A stretch of 60,330 nucleotides of DNA from Verrucomicrobiota bacterium (GTDB lineage: Bacteria; Verrucomicrobiota; Verrucomicrobiia; Opitutales; Opitutaceae): the NCBI GenBank assembly GCA_023443455.1, contig JAEZUE010000061.1:1-60330 (forward strand). Reading direction: 5' to 3'. This document shows, piece after piece, positions 60,210 to 60,330 of this stretch. The first letter of the stretch is position 1; every line of letters begins with the position of its first letter. Made by a program: the position numbers and the translations under genes. Below the pieces are notes generated by a model. It made no database searches. It saw nothing but the letters and a program-made list of their open reading frames with translations, and was not told the DNA's origin.

Positions 60210-60330
60210 ATGGATCGACCTGTCACCGCCGCGCCGTGGACTTTCCGGGGGCTGCGCCTCCCGCCCGCCTGCCGGGCGACCGGGCGCACCGCGGCGCGCT
60301 GGCGGGCCGCGGGCGGCGAGTGGGTGCGCC
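60210..60330 (+). CDS. Possible gene start cut by right edge
   Basis: ATG 60210 opens a frame of 40 codons to the window end (MDRPVTAAPWTFRGLRLPP..), Arg/Ala-rich. Too short to assign; it could also be non-coding GC-rich sequence. Confidence 0.3.
   Translation, partial: MDRPVTAAPWTFRGLRLPPACRATGRTAARWRAAGGEWVR

Overview
The window (60,330 bp, about two-thirds G+C) reads as chromosomal DNA of a Verrucomicrobiota bacterium, most likely family Opitutaceae. This is inferred from the combination of a LacI regulator next to a very large TonB-dependent receptor with an NPFEV/DKGY plug, a PEP-CTERM protein, starts with almost no Shine-Dalgarno sequence, strong GC-rich hairpin terminators, and gene spacers packed with dispersed palindromic repeats. 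I support 50 protein genes (two cut by the window edges) and one tRNA (Ile2, CAT). There is no rRNA, CRISPR array, prophage or recognisable transposase.

Layout. 1-9.2 kb: an edge-cut Cys-rich protein, a 1156-residue protein that I propose is a pyrophosphate-type PEP carboxykinase, two paralogous MFS transporters and a TolB-like propeller. 9.3-15.8 kb: an MCP, a STAS protein and a 1350-residue PAS/GAF/SpoIIE/HATPase protein that look like one signalling operon. 16-21.5 kb: small membrane and housekeeping genes (gamma-glutamylcyclotransferase-like, GYF/pilin-like, DUF2752, DUF4870, ArsC-like, receiver, HAD, DUF4252). 21.9-27.7 kb: a sigma-54 activator facing a cluster of a VIT-VWA protein with a glycine-rich C-terminal anchor, a rhombotail-type lipoprotein, a rhomboid protease of the rhombosortase type and a small membrane protein. 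28-34.3 kb: BadF/NagK kinase, PEP-CTERM protein, TfoX-like, AsmA-like, lipoate-ligase-like, hydrolase and an unknown. 34.4-35.9 kb: a three-gene ECF sigma module in the CnrY-CnrX-CnrH order. 36-42.3 kb: aat, a TonB-C protein, a crystallin/DUF4214 protein, a HAD/AlkD pair and class I fumarase. 42.5-49 kb: a minus-strand envelope operon (GT4, GNAT, DUF2334 deacetylase, flippase-like) and a GT-C-like membrane protein. 49.2-60.3 kb: SYLF protein, LacI plus TonB receptor, tRNA-Ile2, a small protein, a Pro-rich membrane protein, an HDOD protein and HutF.

The strongest leads are: (a) the rhombosortase/GlyGly-CTERM cluster with its own sigma-54 activator, a perfect 15-bp inverted repeat and a -24/-12 promoter in the divergent gap; (b) a 140-bp MITE-like element present in three full copies, one flanked by a perfect 10-bp direct repeat; (c) palindromic elements that fill the gaps of the 42.5-47 kb operon, one of which lies in frame inside the deacetylase gene; (d) the CnrYXH-like module; (e) the PPi-PEPCK candidate; (f) an 8-bp tandem polypyrimidine array ending one base before the fumarase start codon.

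All functions come from reading sequence and motifs by eye; no database search was run.
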